DNA of 64,000 bases from Butyrivibrio sp. MB2005 (GCF_000424285.1 NZ_AUJP01000021.1:1-64000), one strand, 5' to 3'. Positions 7,710 to 17,484 are shown, counted from the stretch's first letter. Numbers and translations are program-made. The notes: generated by a model not told the origin, from the sequence alone.

Positions 7710-10567
7710 TATTTATTATCCAATTTCTCACGAGGTACTTCTACCATTATGTAAGCTTCAACTACATCGCCAACGTTAATTGCATCAAATCCGTCAAATA
7801 CAAGACCGCACTCGTAGCCGTCCTTAACTTCCTTAACATCATCCTTAAATCTCTTAAGTGATGCAAGATCGCCTTCGAATATCTGCTCCTCGGCTCTGCT
7901 GATACGAACCTTGCAATCCTTCTGGATCATACCGTCTGTAACAATAGCACCGGCGATATTACCAAGCTTGGATGCCTTGAAGAGCTGACGGATCTCAGCG
8001 TGACCGATGATCTTCTCTTCATATACAGGTGCAAGCATACCCTTCATAGCATACTCAACATCCTCGATTGCCTGATAGATAACCTTGTAAAGCTTGATCT
8101 CAACGCCTTCGTGCTCAGCAGTACTCTTAGCAACAGCATCGGGACGAACATCGAAACCGATGATGATGGCATTTGATGCAGCAGCAAGGGATACATCAGA
8201 CTCTGTGATGGCACCAACACCGCCGTGGATAACCTTAACAACTACCTCATCATTTGAAAGCTTAAGAAGGCTTGCCTTAAGGGCTTCCACGCTACCCTGT
8301 ACGTCTGCCTTGATGATGATATCAAGCTCTTTGAGCTTACCTTCCTCAATCTTGGAGTAAAGATCATCAAGTGACATCTTAGCCTTGGTCTCTTCAATAA
8401 GATCCTTCTTCTGCTGCTGGAGGTATGTATTAGCATACTGTTTAGCTTCCTTGTCGCTCTCGTGTCCAAGGAATACCTCACCTGCTCCGGGAACATCTGA
8501 AAGTCCAAGGATCTCAACAGGCTGTGAAGGAAGAGCCTCTTTAAGTCTCTTACCCTTATCATCTATCATCGCACGAACCTTACCTGAGCATGCACCTGCA
8601 GAAATGAAATCACCAACATGAAGTGTTCCCTTCTGAACAAGAACGTTTGCTACAGGTCCGCGGCCCTTATCAAGCTTAGCCTCAAGGACAAGACCTCTTG
8701 CCTCACGGTTAGGATTAGCCTTAAGCTCAAGAATATCTGCTGTGATGAGGATTGTATCAAGGAGTACATCCATACCCTCACCTGTCTTAGCAGAAACAGG
8801 TACGAATTCTGTTGATCCGCCCCAATCTGTAGCGATAAGACCGTACTCTGTCATTTCCTGCTTAACTCTGTCAACATTTGCACTGGGCTTATCAATCTTG
8901 TTTACAGCAACGATGATCTCAACGCCTGCTGCCTTAGCATGGTTGATAGCTTCTACTGTCTGAGGCATTACACCGTCATCGGCAGCAACAACCAGTACTG
9001 CGATATCTGTTGAATTAGCACCACGCATACGCATAGCTGTGAATGCTTCGTGTCCGGGTGTATCAAGGAATGTAATCTTTCTATCGTTAACCTTGATCTG
9101 GTAAGCACCGATACGCTGTGTGATACCGCCGGCTTCCTTATCTGTAACGCTTGTGTCACGGATAGCATCAAGAAGTGATGTCTTACCATGATCGACGTGA
9201 CCCATTACGCAGACAACCGGAGGTCTTGACTTAAGAAGGCTCTCGTCCTCCTCTTCCTCCTTAAGAAGCTCTTCGATAACGTCTACCTGAACTTCCTTCT
9301 CACAGATGATCTCGTACTCAATAGCTATATTCTCAGCTTCCTCGTATGTCAGCTCTGAGTTAACAGTAACAATCTGACCTGCAAGGAAAAGCTTCTTGAT
9401 GATAACTGAAGGCTGAAGCTTCATCTTGTCGGCGAGTTCCTTGATAGTGAGCTTATCAGGAATAGTGATAACCTTGATCTGCTCCTCAGGCTCCTCTACC
9501 TTCTTTACTTCAGGCTTAATGAAGCGACCAACCCTCTTACTTCTGGGCATCATCTCTTCATTCTCTTCATAGATATGATCCTTCTTGGATCTCTTATCCT
9601 TATCCTGGTTATTTCTGCGCTTTCCTTCGCCCTTGCCTTCATTCATGGGAGCTGCTTCAAAGCCGCCCTTCTGATCCTTGCCCTTAGCGAAGTCTCTGCC
9701 GCCCTTACCACCGCGGTTTCTATCGGGCGCACCCTGTCCGGGTCTTGCAGACTGCATACCCTGACGATCGCCGCCCTGACGGTCATTATTCTGGCCGTTT
9801 CTGTTTCTGTCATTGGGACCGCTCTTACGAGGCTGTCCGCCCTGCTGCTGATTATTATTGTTGGCAGGTCTTCTGTCATTTCTCTGATTATCACCAGTAC
9901 GCACATTGGTTGCAGGCTCTGTCTTAGCTGCTTCCTTCTGAGGTGCGGGTGCTTCAGTCTGAACCTTCTCAACCTTAGCGGGCTTGGGAGCTACTTCTTC
10001 CTTAGCAGGCTTCTGAGAAGGCTCCTGATACTTAGGAATATCGTTATTATATGACTCAAGCTGCGAAGGAGCTGTGAGAGGCTTTATCGGATGATATACA
10101 TTCTGTGATCTTGCGAATGTGTTCTGTCTCTGTCCGTTTCTGCCCTGATTGTCACGGCTCTGGTTTCTTCCGCCCTGATTGTTATTCCTGCCTGCGCCGT
10201 TATTTCCATTCTGGAAATTACCACTCTTGGAAGCACTGGGATTGGTAACCATGATAATGGTCTTCTTTTTCTTAACAGGCTTCTGAGCTGCCTGTCCCGC
10301 AGGAGCACCTTCTTTTGCACTCTTAGCAGGCTTCTCCACTGCTGCAGGCTCTGCCTTCTTAGCAGGCTTCTCTTCTGCCTTGGGAGTCTCCTTTTTATCT
10401 GCGCTTCCGCTTCCGAAGTGTTTTCTAACCTTCTCCGCTTCCTCGTCCTCTACTGAGCTGTTAGATCTTTTTGCTGACTCTACACCCTGTGTCTGAAGGT
10501 ATGAAACAATCTCCTTACCTTCAACACCAAGCTCCGTAGCGAGTTCGGATATTTTAATTTTCGACAT
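7709..10567 (-). CDS. infB: Translation initiation factor IF-2
   Basis: GTPase that places initiator tRNA on the 30S subunit. About 952 residues. It starts with an IF2N module ([14 protein letters not shown]). A roughly 250-residue low-complexity stretch rich in N, Q, G, R and K follows (e.g. [15 protein letters not shown]). After a second IF2N module come the G domain (P-loop [29 protein letters not shown]) and the C-terminal domains. The second ATG is chosen because GGAGG lies 8 bases before it and only 2 before the first. It overlaps the end of ylxQ. The long disordered linker is a lineage feature. Confidence 0.96.
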   Translation of the reverse strand: MSKIKISELATELGVEGKEIVSYLQTQGVESAKRSNSSVEDEEAEKVRKHFGSGSADKKETPKAEEKPAKKAEPAAVEKPAKSAKEGAPAGQAAQKPVKKKKTIIMVTNPSASKSGNFQNGNNGAGRNNNQGGRNQSRDNQGRNGQRQNTFARSQNVYHPIKPLTAPSQLESYNNDIPKYQEPSQKPAKEEVAPKPAKVEKVQTEAPAPQKEAAKTEPATNVRTGDNQRNDRRPANNNNQQQGGQPRKSGPNDRNRNGQNNDRQGGDRQGMQSARPGQGAPDRNRGGKGGRDFAKGKDQKGGFEAAPMNEGKGEGKRRNNQDKDKRSKKDHIYEENEEMMPRSKRVGRFIKPEVKKVEEPEEQIKVITIPDKLTIKELADKMKLQPSVIIKKLFLAGQIVTVNSELTYEEAENIAIEYEIICEKEVQVDVIEELLKEEEEDESLLKSRPPVVCVMGHVDHGKTSLLDAIRDTSVTDKEAGGITQRIGAYQIKVNDRKITFLDTPGHEAFTAMRMRGANSTDIAVLVVAADDGVMPQTVEAINHAKAAGVEIIVAVNKIDKPSANVDRVKQEMTEYGLIATDWGGSTEFVPVSAKTGEGMDVLLDTILITADILELKANPNREARGLVLEAKLDKGRGPVANVLVQKGTLHVGDFISAGACSGKVRAMIDDKGKRLKEALPSQPVEILGLSDVPGAGEVFLGHESDKEAKQYANTYLQQQKKDLIEETKAKMSLDDLYSKIEEGKLKELDIIIKADVQGSVEALKASLLKLSNDEVVVKVIHGGVGAITESDVSLAAASNAIIIGFDVRPDAVAKSTAEHEGVEIKLYKVIYQAIEDVEYAMKGMLAPVYEEKIIGHAEIRQLFKASKLGNIAGAIVTDGMIQKDCKVRISRAEEQIFEGDLASLKRFKDDVKEVKDGYECGLVFDGFDAINVGDVVEAYIMVEVPREKLDNK

Positions 10568-10892
10568 TCGCATTTCCTCCGTCCTGTAAATCATCTAAGT
10601 TCTTCTGAAGCGTCTTCGCAAAACCATTATCCATGATTGCAATACTCGTTCGAACTTCCTTACCGATAGCCCTTCCGAGAGATTCCATATCTCCGAAAAA
10701 TGACATCGGAACACCATAATACTCACATTTATCACGAAATTTCTTTTTCGTGTTGTCGGATGCATCTTCGCTTATCAAAACATAAGATGCCGACCCGCCC
10801 TTAATGGCATTCAACACCGCAAATTCACCGCTGGCAAGCTTCCCTGCCTTCTGACACAGACCAAGCAGTGAATAAACCTTCATATTATTCAT
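10554..10892 (-). CDS. L7Ae/YlxQ-family RNA-binding protein
   Basis: About 112 residues of the L7Ae/L30e fold, which binds kink-turn-like RNA. The characteristic start KVYSLLGLCQKAGKLASGE and the later VLISEDASDNTKKK are visible. In Bacillus the gene at this locus is ylxQ (rplGA), a ribosome-associated protein of poorly known role. The ATG at 10892 has AAGGAG 10 bases upstream and overlaps the ylxR end; an ATG three codons further on is an alternative. It lies between ylxR and infB, as in most Firmicutes. Confidence 0.85.
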   Translation of the reverse strand: MNNMKVYSLLGLCQKAGKLASGEFAVLNAIKGGSASYVLISEDASDNTKKKFRDKCEYYGVPMSFFGDMESLGRAIGKEVRTSIAIMDNGFAKTLQKNLDDLQDGGNANVEN

Positions 10893-11145
10893 TCTCTGCA
10901 AGCTCCTTCTTCAGTTCATCTGCTATCTCAGGCGGAACAGCAACCTTAAGTGTTCTGTCCAGCCCCTTTTTCTTTATAGCCATTTCCAGGCATTTTTCAT
11001 CCCTGCATATATACGCGCCGCGGCCGTTTGCTCTGCCTGTAAGGTCAAGTCTGATGTTACCGTCTGTATCTCTGATTATACGGATCAGCTCTTTCTTTTC
11101 CCTACTCTCACCGCAGCCAACGCATCTTCGCATAGGCTTATTCAT
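10885..11145 (-). CDS. ylxR: YlxR-family nucleic-acid-binding protein
   Basis: 86 residues of the YlxR (DUF448) family. The signature is MRRCVGCGESREKKELIRI and GRANGRGAYIC. Family members are nucleoid-associated or RNA-binding and, from work in other Firmicutes, have been linked to RNase P and broad transcription control. It is placed 3 bp after nusA, which argues for cotranslation. Confidence 0.93.
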   Translation of the reverse strand: MNKPMRRCVGCGESREKKELIRIIRDTDGNIRLDLTGRANGRGAYICRDEKCLEMAIKKKGLDRTLKVAVPPEIADELKKELAENE

Positions 11146-11148
11146 AAA

Positions 11149-12312
11149 TTATTCCTCTTCTGAATCGCCCTCGTATTCAGGCTCTTCACCTTCGTTCTCA
11201 TCTACTTCGTAGAACTCTTCATCGTCTTCTTCATCATCCATATAGTCTTCAATACGGAATCCGACAGCATCCTTAGCCTGAGTCTCACTCTTGATATCGA
11301 TCTTATATCCTGTAAGACGTGCAGCAAGACGTGCATTCTGACCTTCCTTACCAATTGCAAGTGAAAGCATGTGGTCCGGAACTACTACCTTAGCACTCTT
11401 CTCATCGGGATCAGCAAATACTGCTACAATCTTAGCCGGTGAAAGTGCATTCTGTATAAGGTTACCAGGGTTATCATCCCAGTTAACAATATCAATCTTC
11501 TCGCCGTTGAGCTCATCAACGATAAGGTTAACTCTGTTTCCGTTAACACCTACGCAAGCACCAACTGCATCAACGTTGGGGTTGTTGGAGTAAACAGCGA
11601 TCTTGGTACGGCTGCCTGCTTCACGGGCAATACTCTTAATCTCAACTGTACCATCCTGAATCTCAGCAACTTCCTGCTCAAAGAGCTTCTTAACAAGATC
11701 GGGATGTGTACGTGATACAAGGATTCTGGGCCCCTTATTACCATTTCTAACCTCAAGGATATATACCTTGATTCTCTCTGTAGGGCGATAATGCTCGCTC
11801 TTAACCTGCTCATTCTCACTGAGCATAGCATCTGCTCTTCCGAGGTTGATGCTGATATTCTTGCCGATGAAACGCTGTACAACACCAGTTACGATGTCGT
11901 GCTCATGCTCGAAGTACTCGTTGTAGATAGCGCCTCTCTCCTCTTCACGAATCTTCTGAAGGATAACGTTCTTGGCGTTCTGTGTAGCGATACGTCCAAA
12001 ATCCTTGGAGTTGATCGGTACTGTAACCATGTCGCCAATCTCACACTTATCTACATATTTAAGTGCTTCATCCATGCAGATCATGTTCTGAGGATCCATT
12101 ACGTCATCAGGGAACTCTACGACTTCCTTATCTGAGAAGCACCTGAATTCACAGGTATCTCTGTCGATCTCAACCTTAATGTTCTCTGCTCTCTGATAGT
12201 TGTTTCTGCAAGCAGTCATAAGTGAGTTCTCGATTGCATCAAACAGTGAATCTCTGCTGATGTTCTTTTCCTTCTCAAGTAGATCGAGTGCGTCCATCAA
12301 TTCTTTGCTCAT
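11149..12312 (-). CDS. nusA: Transcription termination/antitermination factor NusA
   Basis: Binds RNA polymerase and nascent RNA, promoting pausing and intrinsic termination. 387 residues: an N-terminal polymerase-binding domain, an S1 domain around 135-200 (GVVQRFIGKNISINLG), and two KH domains (DAVGACVGVNGNRVNLIV and LSLAIGKEGQNARLAARLTGYKIDI). An acidic tail follows the KH2 domain. There are no C-terminal AR repeats, as expected in Firmicutes. SD AAGGAG. It may control its own operon through the leader at 12841-12866. Confidence 0.97.
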   Translation of the reverse strand: MSKELMDALDLLEKEKNISRDSLFDAIENSLMTACRNNYQRAENIKVEIDRDTCEFRCFSDKEVVEFPDDVMDPQNMICMDEALKYVDKCEIGDMVTVPINSKDFGRIATQNAKNVILQKIREEERGAIYNEYFEHEHDIVTGVVQRFIGKNISINLGRADAMLSENEQVKSEHYRPTERIKVYILEVRNGNKGPRILVSRTHPDLVKKLFEQEVAEIQDGTVEIKSIAREAGSRTKIAVYSNNPNVDAVGACVGVNGNRVNLIVDELNGEKIDIVNWDDNPGNLIQNALSPAKIVAVFADPDEKSAKVVVPDHMLSLAIGKEGQNARLAARLTGYKIDIKSETQAKDAVGFRIEDYMDDEEDDEEFYEVDENEGEEPEYEGDSEEE

Positions 12313-12340
12313 AGTGATTTTCTCCTTATTCTATGAAAAA

Positions 12341-12805
12341 TTAAAAATCCAGTGTTAATCGGATATTTGAAATTTCTTTTCTATTAAAAACCTGCTCTCC
12401 GGCAGCGGTCTCAATAGTAACCGTGTCAGAATCAAAAGCAGCAAGCTTACCGGTAAATTCTTTGGTTCCGTCGATTGCCGCATAAAGCTTAACATCTACA
12501 TCAAGCCCCAGGCTGTTCTGCAGGTGCCTGTCCTTTTTAAGCTGTCTGCCAAGTCCCGGGCTGCTGACTTCCAGCGTGTATGCCTCCTCGATAAAATCAT
12601 GGGCATCAAGTGCATCCGAAAGCTCATGGCTTACATCTACGCATTTGTTAATGTCTACTCCGCCATCTCTGTCAATGTAGGCACGAAGGTACCACTCGCC
12701 TGCTTCCTTAACAAACTCCACATCATAGATACGAACTTCGTTCTTCTCAGCGATGGGCTTAAGAAGTGCCTCTGTTTTGTTTTCAATTTCTTCTCTTCTG
12801 GACAT
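12341..12805 (-). CDS. rimP: Ribosome maturation factor RimP
   Basis: 154-residue 30S maturation factor with a two-domain layout. The N-terminal domain carries VRIYDVEFVKEAGEWYLRAYIDRDGGV. It is followed by VDVSHELSDALD and the hallmark YTLEVSSPGLGRQLKKDRH. It is the first gene of the large translation operon, 28 bp ahead of nusA. GGAG lies close to the ATG. Confidence 0.95.
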   Translation of the reverse strand: MSRREEIENKTEALLKPIAEKNEVRIYDVEFVKEAGEWYLRAYIDRDGGVDINKCVDVSHELSDALDAHDFIEEAYTLEVSSPGLGRQLKKDRHLQNSLGLDVDVKLYAAIDGTKEFTGKLAAFDSDTVTIETAAGEQVFNRKEISNIRLTLDF

Positions 12806-12824
12806 AATTCTCCGTGAGCCTCAT

Positions 12825-12866
12825 ATTAAAGGCATAAAGAAAGTGGGCTCTTTGCAAAGCCCACTT
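12825..12866 (-). terminator. Hairpin in rimP leader (xylB terminator / NusA attenuator candidate)
   Basis: Perfect 9-bp stem AAGTGGGCT/AGCCCACTT (12841-12849 with 12858-12866), followed on the minus strand by TCTTTATGCCTTTAA. It ends xylB transcripts. It also lies downstream of the rimP promoter, so every operon transcript must cross it. In Bacillus subtilis nusA autoregulates through a NusA-dependent terminator in this same leader position; the same function here is inference. Confidence 0.7.
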
Positions 12867-12897
12867 CTAGTCTGAATAATTATTTAGTAACAACTGT

Positions 12898-12926
12898 AAT
12901 ATAGCACTATTTCTGCAATGCGTCAA
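12898..12926 (-). promoter_or_regulatory. Promoter of the rimP-nusA-infB operon
   Basis: TTGACG (12921-12926), 17-bp spacer, TATATT (12898-12903) on the minus strand. It lies directly after the xylB stop codon. The predicted transcript start is near 12891, about 25 nt before the leader hairpin. Confidence 0.75.
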
Positions 12927-12931
12927 GCGTG

Positions 12932-14401
12932 TCAGATTATCTTATCGAAAGTATCTGCAAGTGCAGGATAAATATTCTTGAACTGCTGATATCTTGCCTC
13001 ATATTTCTCAACAAGTGCAGGATCGGGTTTCTCTGTCTTATCTACCTTAACGATAGCTGCAGCGGCTTCTACTACGCTCTTATAAGCACCGCATGCAACC
13101 ATAGCCAGCATAGCGCCGCCCATTCCGGGACCCTCTTCACATACAGGTACATCCACTTCGATATTGAGGATGTTGGCAATCATTTTTCTCCAAAGAGGAC
13201 TCTTTGCTCCGCCGCCGCAGATCATTGTTCTCTCGGGCTTAACGCCGATGCTCTTAGCTACTTCGTACATATCTCTTGTAGCAAAAGCAACGCCTTCAAG
13301 AACAGCCTGTGTCATATCCTCTCTTGTGGTATCCATTGTGATCCCTGTGAAGGTAGCGCGTGCGTTAGGATTGTTCCATGGAGATCTCTCACCCATGAGA
13401 TAAGGAAGGAAGAATACATGGTTCTCACCGAGCTTCTCGATACCCTTCTGCTCATCAGCATAATCCTTGGTCTTAAGAATCTCATCCATCCACCACTTGT
13501 TGCAGCTTGCAGCACTGAGCATGCAGCCCATGAGATGGAATGTTCCGTCTGCATGGTCGAAGGAATGAAGTGCATTGTTGCTGTCAACAGCAAAGCTGTC
13601 TGATGACATGAAAATTGTTCCGCTTGTACCAAGAGAGATGTTACATCTGTTGTTGCCAACTGTACCTGTTCCTACAGCTGCTGCCGCATTGTCGCCTGCA
13701 CCTGCTGCAACTACTACGCCGCTGTTAAGACCAAGCTCTGATGTAAGCTCTGCGTTAAGCTCACCAACCTTCTCATAACTCTCAAAAAGCTGAGGAAGCA
13801 TATCCTCTGTGATGCCGCAGATGTCACACATCTCTTTTGACCACTTTCTGTTCTTAACATCCAGAAGAAGCATACCTGATGCATCTGAATAATCTGTGCA
13901 GAAAGTACCTGTAAACTTATATGCAAGATAATCCTTGGGAAGCATTATCTTCTTGATCTTTTTAAAGTTCTCGGGCTCATTCTCTTTGATCCAGAGAATC
14001 TTAGGAGCTGTGAATCCGGCAAAAGCAATATTTGCTGTAAGATCAGAGAGCTTGTTTTTACCGATTTCATTATTAAGGTAGTCAACCTGTTTCTGAGTTC
14101 TGCCGTCGTTCCAAAGAATAGCGGGACGGATAACATTGTCATTCTCATCAAGGATTACAAGTCCGTGCATCTGTCCGCCGAAGCTTATACCTGCAACCTG
14201 TGACTTATCAACGTCCTTAAGAAGCTCCTTTAAGCCTTCAACAGCCTGAGCATACCAGTCCTCGGGCTTCTGCTCTGACCAGCCGGGCTGAGGGAAGAAT
14301 AAAGGATATTCCCTTGTAGCTGTTCCGTGAATTTTGCCTGTCTCATCCATAAGGACAAGCTTAACTGATGATGTACCAAGATCTACACCTATATAAAGCA
14401 T
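12932..14401 (-). CDS. xylB: Xylulokinase
   Basis: Phosphorylates D-xylulose to xylulose-5-phosphate for the pentose phosphate/phosphoketolase routes. About 489 residues of the FGGY kinase family. The N-terminal ATP-binding motif is YIGVDLGTSSVKLVLMDETG. The substrate region is GWSEQKPEDWY, followed by SFGGQMHGLV. The C-terminal FGGY domain carries MICGGGAKSPLWRKM. The ATG at 14401 is preceded by GGGAGG with 6-base spacing. No xylA or transporter neighbours are seen, so xylose-pathway genes must lie elsewhere. Confidence 0.94.
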   Translation of the reverse strand: MLYIGVDLGTSSVKLVLMDETGKIHGTATREYPLFFPQPGWSEQKPEDWYAQAVEGLKELLKDVDKSQVAGISFGGQMHGLVILDENDNVIRPAILWNDGRTQKQVDYLNNEIGKNKLSDLTANIAFAGFTAPKILWIKENEPENFKKIKKIMLPKDYLAYKFTGTFCTDYSDASGMLLLDVKNRKWSKEMCDICGITEDMLPQLFESYEKVGELNAELTSELGLNSGVVVAAGAGDNAAAAVGTGTVGNNRCNISLGTSGTIFMSSDSFAVDSNNALHSFDHADGTFHLMGCMLSAASCNKWWMDEILKTKDYADEQKGIEKLGENHVFFLPYLMGERSPWNNPNARATFTGITMDTTREDMTQAVLEGVAFATRDMYEVAKSIGVKPERTMICGGGAKSPLWRKMIANILNIEVDVPVCEEGPGMGGAMLAMVACGAYKSVVEAAAAIVKVDKTEKPDPALVEKYEARYQQFKNIYPALADTFDKII

Positions 14402-14526
14402 ATACAACCTCCCATTACTTTAAGTTTTGCCTATAGTATCTGTATCCTGTGACCATGATGCCACAATGATAATTATACTGTGTTTTTAAGGCGGTTGCAT
14501 TACACTTTTTGCTGATTAATCACTAA

Positions 14527-16860
14527 TTATTGCAGAGTAATTCCCTGAGTAAGAATGTGTTCGAATTCATCCCTTCTTACAGGCTTGCTGATAAGATATC
14601 CCTGCATCTTGGTTATACCCATTTCGTTAAGAGCGTGGTACTGACTTTCTGTCTCAACACCAACCGCAGTCACGATTATGCCCATTGCAGAAGAAAATCT
14701 CATTATAGAATCTATCAGAACTCTGGTGGCTTTGTCCGTCTCAACACCTGATATCAGATTTCTCGAGAGCTTAATATAATTGATGCCACAATTCATAAGA
14801 TAAGACAGATTGATACTGTTACCGCCAAAATCATTAAGGCTCAGTTTAAAGCCATAGTTGTGGAATGCTTCCATGGTATCTCTGGCCGAGCTTGCTGCAC
14901 CCATGATCACGTTACTTGAAATATCAAGAATAATCCTGTCTGTAGTCAGGCCGTACTCTTTACTCATTTTTTCCAATGACTCAATAAACTCAGCGTCAAG
15001 AAGTTGAAGCGGTGAAAGATTTATCGTAAGCTCCAGATTTTTCCCATAGGTCTCTTTCCACTCTGCAACAGTTTCAAAAGAATCTTTTACTATCCATATT
15101 CCAAGCCTGCTCATAAGGCCACACTCTTCTGCCATAGGGATGATCTGGGCCGGAGAAATATTTTCCATATCTCCTCTAAGATGCGGGAACACTTCCACAC
15201 CGATAACCTCATTGCTGTCAACATCGATCTGGGGCTGAAAATGCAGAATATAGTCCTTCTCCGGAATAGAATTGGCTATTGTTTTACTTATGAATTGAGC
15301 CTTGGAAATCTCATTTATCATCCTCTTGTCAAAGAACTTGTATCCATCCTTGTTGGCGCTCCTTTTTACATCATACATTGCATTATCAGCGTAATTGATA
15401 AGTATCTCGTAGCTTTCCAGGCAATCATCGGGATATATTGCTATCCCTATGCTGGCGGACAGATTGAAAATATAATTATCGTGAATTATAGACTGATTAA
15501 AAAGTGCCCTGATATTGTCGGCTGCCGTTTCTATTTCTTCATGATCCTTAATATCCTTAAGGCAGATAAGGAATTCATCACCGCCCATTCTAAAAGATGT
15601 AAATTTCTCGGGAAGAGAATTTAGTCTTTTACCTATTTCTATAAGAACATTGTCGCCCATCTCATGGCCATAAGTATCATTAATGGGTTTGAAGTGATTC
15701 AGATCTGCACAAAAAACAGCATAGGTTTTTCTTTCTGTTTTTGCCTCGTTGTGAATTTTCTCAAGAATTTCCACCGCTGATCTTCTGTTATATAATCCTG
15801 TCAGCATATCGGTGGATGACAACGTAACAAGCTGATCATTTGCGCTTTGAAGGTCCTTGGTCTTTTCCTTGATGCGCTCTTCAAGTACAGCATTCTGTTC
15901 CTTTTGCTGCATAATCAGTTCCTCATTCAGATGTGATGAATGAAGTACGTAATTGGTAATAAGGTACGACATAAAGGTGATCAAAATATACATGCCAAGT
16001 GTCTGGGTAAGAATGCCTGTCATTATGAACCCGACATCAATAAACATGAATATAACTATCAGGAAAAATCTTCTTTTGGTACCTTTACCGGAAAAATCCC
16101 TTTCAATAAATTCAAAATCGTACTTCTTACATATCTGAATGGTTGTCCCCACGCACATAAAAATCATGGTAAGAACATATAACAAATTTGCATAATCATT
16201 TTCCGCATCATGACCTAGCGCTCGCATGAAATCATACTCAAGATCAAGCACTGCATAGCCAATTATTCCAATATTGGTAATGACAGTTCCCCTGTGGATA
16301 TTCTTAGTTCCGATTCGGATAAGGAGCCCTAAATCCATCATTATTATGTAAAAGCTAATGAAGAAAAATATAAGCTCTTTCCAATGAGCTCCGCTATGAC
16401 CCGGACCTGCTGCAATCACGTGAAATCTATAGATCATAACAAACCCGCATATAGAAAAGCACAGGGTGTTAGCCATAAGGAACGCTATTTCTGTTCCTTT
16501 CCCTTTCAGCATGGAAAGCATGTAAATAGATATGCACATAGCAAAACATGCATCAGGCAAAAGATAGATATCATCCGTAAGACTCATTAAGGCCTCAGGA
16601 TCATCTGAATAAAAATCCGCATACAAATAGATAACATCGGCGACAAACCAAATAGCCATGCCAACAGCCATTGCTACAGTGGACCATTTGAAGGATCCAA
16701 GCCGTGGAATTTCAGACAAAAGAAGAATAAAAACCAGCGCTACAGTAACCGGCGACAGCAGATCCATCAGATAGTCATTACCTGTTACCGTACTGGCAAA
16801 ATAGCTGACAAAAGAAATTGCAATAAGAACTACCAGCGATTTTTCTAATTTATTAAGCAT
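14527..16860 (-). CDS. Membrane GGDEF protein with degenerate EAL domain
   Basis: 777 residues. Residues 8-305 hold about eight hydrophobic segments forming a membrane sensor module. A short coiled coil (312-345) leads to a GGDEF domain with an intact signature at 426-430 (SFRMGGDEFLIC), so it should make c-di-GMP. No RxxD inhibitory site precedes it. The C-terminal EAL domain (about 535-770) has lost catalytic residues: E-V-F replaces E-A-L (556-558). The ELTES glutamate is D646, the DDFG pair is N676-D677, and the usual glutamate of AEGVE is V733. It is therefore probably a sensor or c-di-GMP-binding domain and not a phosphodiesterase. It is transcribed alone. Confidence 0.88.
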   Translation of the reverse strand: MLNKLEKSLVVLIAISFVSYFASTVTGNDYLMDLLSPVTVALVFILLLSEIPRLGSFKWSTVAMAVGMAIWFVADVIYLYADFYSDDPEALMSLTDDIYLLPDACFAMCISIYMLSMLKGKGTEIAFLMANTLCFSICGFVMIYRFHVIAAGPGHSGAHWKELIFFFISFYIIMMDLGLLIRIGTKNIHRGTVITNIGIIGYAVLDLEYDFMRALGHDAENDYANLLYVLTMIFMCVGTTIQICKKYDFEFIERDFSGKGTKRRFFLIVIFMFIDVGFIMTGILTQTLGMYILITFMSYLITNYVLHSSHLNEELIMQQKEQNAVLEERIKEKTKDLQSANDQLVTLSSTDMLTGLYNRRSAVEILEKIHNEAKTERKTYAVFCADLNHFKPINDTYGHEMGDNVLIEIGKRLNSLPEKFTSFRMGGDEFLICLKDIKDHEEIETAADNIRALFNQSIIHDNYIFNLSASIGIAIYPDDCLESYEILINYADNAMYDVKRSANKDGYKFFDKRMINEISKAQFISKTIANSIPEKDYILHFQPQIDVDSNEVIGVEVFPHLRGDMENISPAQIIPMAEECGLMSRLGIWIVKDSFETVAEWKETYGKNLELTINLSPLQLLDAEFIESLEKMSKEYGLTTDRIILDISSNVIMGAASSARDTMEAFHNYGFKLSLNDFGGNSINLSYLMNCGINYIKLSRNLISGVETDKATRVLIDSIMRFSSAMGIIVTAVGVETESQYHALNEMGITKMQGYLISKPVRRDEFEHILTQGITLQ

Positions 16861-16975
16861 ATCTCATCGCTCCTCGTGTGTGTAAGAAAACGCATAACTG
16901 CGCGGGATTCATAAGACGAAAATGCTACATAATAATTATACCACAAAAATTTTTTAATTTTTTTCAAAAAAGTAC

Positions 16976-17007
16976 TTGCATTATTTTTGAACTTGTAATA
17001 ATATAAT
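16976..17007 (+). promoter_or_regulatory. Promoter of tRNA-Glu
   Basis: TATAAT at 17002-17007 upstream of the tRNA. TTGCAT (16976-16981) lies 17 bp before an overlapping TAATAT (16999-17004), which may be the functional -10. Confidence 0.5.
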
Positions 17008-17042
17008 CAAGTCGCCAAACGAAAGGCGAAACAAAAGAACAT

Positions 17043-17114
17043 GGCTCGTTGGTCAAGCGGCTAAGACGCTGCCCTCTCACGGCAGAATCAGCGGTTCGAT
17101 TCCGCTACGAGCTA
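17043..17114 (+). tRNA. tRNA-Glu (CUC)
   Basis: A cloverleaf can be drawn. The acceptor stem is GGCTCGT/ACGAGCT with a G-U closing pair. The D arm is GGTCAAGCGGCTAAGAC. The anticodon stem CTGCC/GGCAG encloses the loop CTCTCAC with anticodon CUC. The T arm is GCGG-TTCGATT-CCGC. Discriminator base A; no encoded CCA. It has its own promoter and terminator. Confidence 0.95.
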
Positions 17115-17141
17115 CTGACTGTGTAAACAGCCCAACCCTAT

Positions 17142-17181
17142 AACTCCAGACGCTAAGCGCGTTTCGGAGTTTTTTATTTTT
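17142..17181 (+). terminator. Terminator of tRNA-Glu
   Basis: AACTCC (17142-17147) pairs with GGAGTT (17166-17171), with additional pairing inside, followed by TTTTTTATTTTT. Confidence 0.85.
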
Positions 17182-17203
17182 CTCGGAAAAGATGAAATTT
17201 CAT

Positions 17204-17225
17204 GAGGGAAACCTCAGGGAAACCT
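17204..17225 (+). repeat. 22-bp direct repeat, copy 1
   Basis: Contains GGGAAACCTCAGGGAAACCT. It differs at one base from the copy at 18846-18867. The two copies bracket the leucine-rich-repeat gene and the small membrane-protein gene. Confidence 0.7.
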
Positions 17226-17289
17226 TGTTAATATGAAATTGCTCTTTCTATCTGTGATAATTTGTTCATTTTATTTTTATTACTGTAAT

Positions 17290-17425
17290 AGTAAACCTCA
17301 GCCTCCCCCTTGCGGTAAGTTGCCCATTGCGCTCGGCGCTTAACGGCGTCCTGTGCTCGGCGTCTCCGCGTTCGCTCCACCGCCTGCGACAAGAACGCCT
17401 ACGCCTATCCGCGCGTGGGGCAATA
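17290..17425. other. GC-rich patch in an AT-rich intergenic region
   Basis: About 130 bp clearly richer in G and C than its surroundings, with several CGGCG/GCGCC blocks. The overlapping minus-strand frame reads as an arginine-rich string and has no convincing start or family resemblance, so I do not call it a gene. It may be a dispersed repeat or a remnant of an RNA or mobile element. Elsewhere in 17182-17448 I see only the tRNA terminator and repeat. Confidence 0.5.
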
Positions 17426-17449
17426 TTTTTTTCTTTTATATAAGGTTGA

Positions 17450-17484
17450 GCATAAAAATAAGCCCTATCCATATCGGATAGGGC
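17450..17484 (-). terminator. Terminator of the leucine-rich-repeat gene
   Basis: Perfect 9-bp stem GCCCTATCC/GGATAGGGC (17462-17470 with 17476-17484), followed on the minus strand by TTATTTTTATG. Confidence 0.85.

Noticed and set aside
9575-10054. 159-residue plus-strand hydrophobic ORF inside infB
   Set aside because: It is a shadow of the low-complexity N/Q/G/R-rich coding of IF-2 on the other strand, with no start signals.
12929-13603. 224-residue plus-strand ORF opposite xylB
   Set aside because: It is antisense to a full-length, well-conserved xylulokinase. No SD and no recognisable family.
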